Assembly (NCBI RefSeq): GCF_019345465.1 | Contig: NZ_JAHKRC010000006.1 | Span: 248,001 to 312,000 of the forward strand | Direction: 5' to 3' | Length of the DNA stretch: 64,000 nucleotides | Source of the DNA: Pseudomonas sp. NKUCC02_KPG | Lineage (GTDB): Bacteria > Pseudomonadota > Gammaproteobacteria > Pseudomonadales > Pseudomonadaceae | Part shown: piece by piece, positions 62,174 to 64,000 of the stretch | Layout of the letters: each line of letters begins with the position of its first letter | Position numbering within the stretch: the stretch's first letter is position 1 | The notes under the pieces: generated by a model | Told to the model about the DNA's origin: nothing | Database searches by the model: none | Seen by the model: the letters and a program-made list of their open reading frames with translations, nothing else | Translations under genes and position numbers: made by a program

Positions 62174-63997
62174 ATGAACATTGCTGTTGAAAAACCGCTG
62201 CACACGCCGACTGCTCAGCTCGCGGCCTGGGTCGAAAACCTCGGTGAACGGCTCGCCCGGCGTGATGTGGACGGCGCTCTGGAGCTGTTTGGCGAAGAGT
62301 GTCACTGGCGTGACCTGCTACTGTTCAGCTGGAACCTGGTGACCCTGGAAGGCAAGCCGGCCATCCGCGACATGCTCGAAACACGCCTGGAGCAGACGCG
62401 TCCTCAACAATTGAAACTGGAAGGTGAGGCGACGCTCAGTAACGGAGTACTCGAAGGCTGGATCAGCCTGGAAACCGATGCGGGACGGGGCAAAGGCTAT
62501 GTTCGTCTGAAAGAGGGCCTGTGCTGGACGCTGCTGACCACCATGCGCGAGCTCAAGGGTTTTGAAGAACCGAGCGGGCGCCGCCGTCCAAAGGGGGCCA
62601 ATCATGACCACGACCATCCTGACAAACGCAACTGGCTGGAACGCCGTCGTGATGAAGAGGCCTCGTTAGGCATCACCACCCAACCTTACTGCCTGATCGT
62701 GGGCGGCGGTCAGGGCGGGTTGGGACTCGCAGCGCGGCTCAAGCGCATGGGTGTGCCTACTTTGATCGTCGACAAAGCCGAGCGCCCGGGTGATCAGTGG
62801 CGCAGTCGCTACAAGTCGCTGTGCCTGCACGACCCTGTCTGGTACGACCACATGCCTTACCTGCCCTTCCCCGACCACTGGCCCGTCTTCACCCCCAAAG
62901 ACCAGATTGGCGACTGGCTGGAAATGTACACCAAAGTCATGGAACTCAATTATTGGCCGCGCACAGAATGCGAGAGCGCAAGCTTTGACGAGCAAAGCGG
63001 TACCTGGACGGTTCAAGTGCTGCGCGACGGCGAGCGCATGACTTTACAGCCTGCCCAGTTGATCCTTGCCACCGGCATGTCTGGCGTGCCCAATGTCCCG
63101 CAATACCCGGGTGCCGAAACGTTCCGTGGCCAGCAGCATCATTCCAGCCGACACCCCGGCGCAGACGCCTGGCGCGGCAAGCACGCGGTGGTCATAGGGG
63201 CCAACAACTCGGCACACGATATCTGCGCCGACCTGGTGGAGAACGGTGCACAGGTGACCATGGTGCAACGCTCCAGCACCCACATCGTGCGTTCCGACAG
63301 TCTGATGGATCTCGTCTTCGGCGGGCTCTACTCCGAAGACGCCCTGGAAACGGGTTTGACCACGGACAAGGCTGATCTGCTGTTCGCTTCGATCCCCTAC
63401 AAGGTCATGCCGGGCTTTCATAAACCCATCTTCGATGCGATCAAGGAACGTGACAAAGACTTCTACGAGCGCTTGGCCAAAGTCGGTTTCATGCTCGATT
63501 TCGGTGACGACGAGTCTGGCCTTTTCATGAAGTATGTTCGCCGTGGTTCTGGTTACTACATCGACGTCGGCGCCTGCGAGTTGATCGCCAATAGCACGAT
63601 CAAGCTCAAGAGCGCACCCGGCCTGGGTGTCGAGCGTATCGAAGCAGACGCCGTCATCCTCAACGATGGCACCCGGCTACCGGCAGATCTGATCGTTTAT
63701 GCCACGGGCTATGGCTCAATGAACGGTTGGGCGGCGAAGCTGATTTCCCAGGAAGTCGCTGACAAGGTCGGCCGCTGCTGGGGCTTGGGTTCCGGCACCA
63801 CGAATGATCCGGGCCCTTACGAGGGTGAACTGCGCAACATGTGGAAGCCGACACAGCAGCAAAACCTCTGGTTTCATGGTGGCAACCTGCATCAGTCACG
63901 GCATTATTCGCTGTATCTGGCCCTGCAGTTAAAAGCGCGCTTCGAAGGTATCGACGCATCCGTCTATAACCTTGCCAAGAGCCACCATACTGGCTGA
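62174..63997 (+). CDS. Flavin-containing monooxygenase with N-terminal NTF2-like domain
   Basis: 607 residues, complete. Residues 1-130 form a SnoaL/NTF2-like domain, an addition not found in ordinary FMO or Baeyer-Villiger enzymes. FAD motif GGGQGGLGLA at 177-186, the ATG motif LATGMSG at 298-304, and the NADPH site IGANNSAHDI with GANNSAHD at 342-349. It probably oxygenates a ketone or other nucleophile with NADPH and O2. Expression is probably sigma-54 dependent under the divergent AcoR-type activator. Substrate not evident; the NTF2 domain may shape or bind it. GAAGCCC just before the ATG is a weak ribosome site. Confidence 0.88.
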   Translation: MNIAVEKPLHTPTAQLAAWVENLGERLARRDVDGALELFGEECHWRDLLLFSWNLVTLEGKPAIRDMLETRLEQTRPQQLKLEGEATLSNGVLEGWISLETDAGRGKGYVRLKEGLCWTLLTTMRELKGFEEPSGRRRPKGANHDHDHPDKRNWLERRRDEEASLGITTQPYCLIVGGGQGGLGLAARLKRMGVPTLIVDKAERPGDQWRSRYKSLCLHDPVWYDHMPYLPFPDHWPVFTPKDQIGDWLEMYTKVMELNYWPRTECESASFDEQSGTWTVQVLRDGERMTLQPAQLILATGMSGVPNVPQYPGAETFRGQQHHSSRHPGADAWRGKHAVVIGANNSAHDICADLVENGAQVTMVQRSSTHIVRSDSLMDLVFGGLYSEDALETGLTTDKADLLFASIPYKVMPGFHKPIFDAIKERDKDFYERLAKVGFMLDFGDDESGLFMKYVRRGSGYYIDVGACELIANSTIKLKSAPGLGVERIEADAVILNDGTRLPADLIVYATGYGSMNGWAAKLISQEVADKVGRCWGLGSGTTNDPGPYEGELRNMWKPTQQQNLWFHGGNLHQSRHYSLYLALQLKARFEGIDASVYNLAKSHHTG

Positions 63998-64000
63998 GTC

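Noticed and set aside
1..64000. CRISPR array or rRNA/tRNA genes
   Set aside because: I saw no regularly spaced direct repeats and no recognisable structural RNA in the window.

Overview
The window reads as chromosomal DNA of a Pseudomonas, most likely of the fluorescens group. This rests on the gene content (an SfnG/MsuE-type sulfone module, glucarate and galactarate dehydratases, several LysR regulators, an orphan Hcp module), on a REP-type inverted pair typical of that group at 35879-35978, and on sigma-54 -24/-12 promoters upstream of two metabolic units. No rRNA, tRNA or CRISPR array was recognised. All family calls come from reading the sequence; no database search was run.

The left third (1-25,240) is accessory DNA. 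It opens with an IS3-family transposase remnant at the left edge. A HEPN protein with an R-x4-H motif follows, divergent from a Septu-like pair (AAA/ABC-type ATPase plus HNH nuclease). Next come several proteins of unknown function and a class III nucleotide-cyclase-like protein that could belong to a signalling defence system. An IS5-type transposase remnant precedes a co-directional block at 10421-22917 that encodes two giant proteins of about 1,176 and 2,390 residues, two small proteins between them, and a pair of paralogous proteins of about 120 residues at the two ends. I do not recognise a function for this block, and it is the best candidate for an undescribed system. Two different 21-bp sequences, each with one mismatch, recur in the same order on its two sides (9595/9972 and 23910/23995). 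The first overlaps the stop codon of the gene on the left, which suggests a mobile or recombined island.

The middle (25,280-51,870) is metabolic. It holds an RbsABC-type sugar ABC importer operon ending in an SMP-30/gluconolactonase-like gene, divergent from a GAF histidine kinase and response regulator. After that come msuE-sfnG under a probable sigma-54 promoter and a YcaC-like hydrolase. An aldaric-acid region follows: iron alcohol dehydrogenase, MFS transporter and aldehyde dehydrogenase; then glucarate dehydratase with an MFS transporter and a LysR regulator; then talarate/galactarate dehydratase with an MFS transporter and a LacI regulator, with palindromic operators between the last two. 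An NTF2-like protein, a LysR regulator and an Old Yellow Enzyme close the section.

The right part holds an orphan type VI secretion cassette (Hcp, DUF4225-like candidate effector, small membrane protein as candidate immunity), a three-gene signalling operon (PAS histidine kinase, single-domain receiver, REC-PAS-GGDEF-EAL), a 14-helix DHA2 efflux transporter, and an AcoR-type sigma-54 activator divergent from a flavin monooxygenase that carries a clear -24/-12 promoter.
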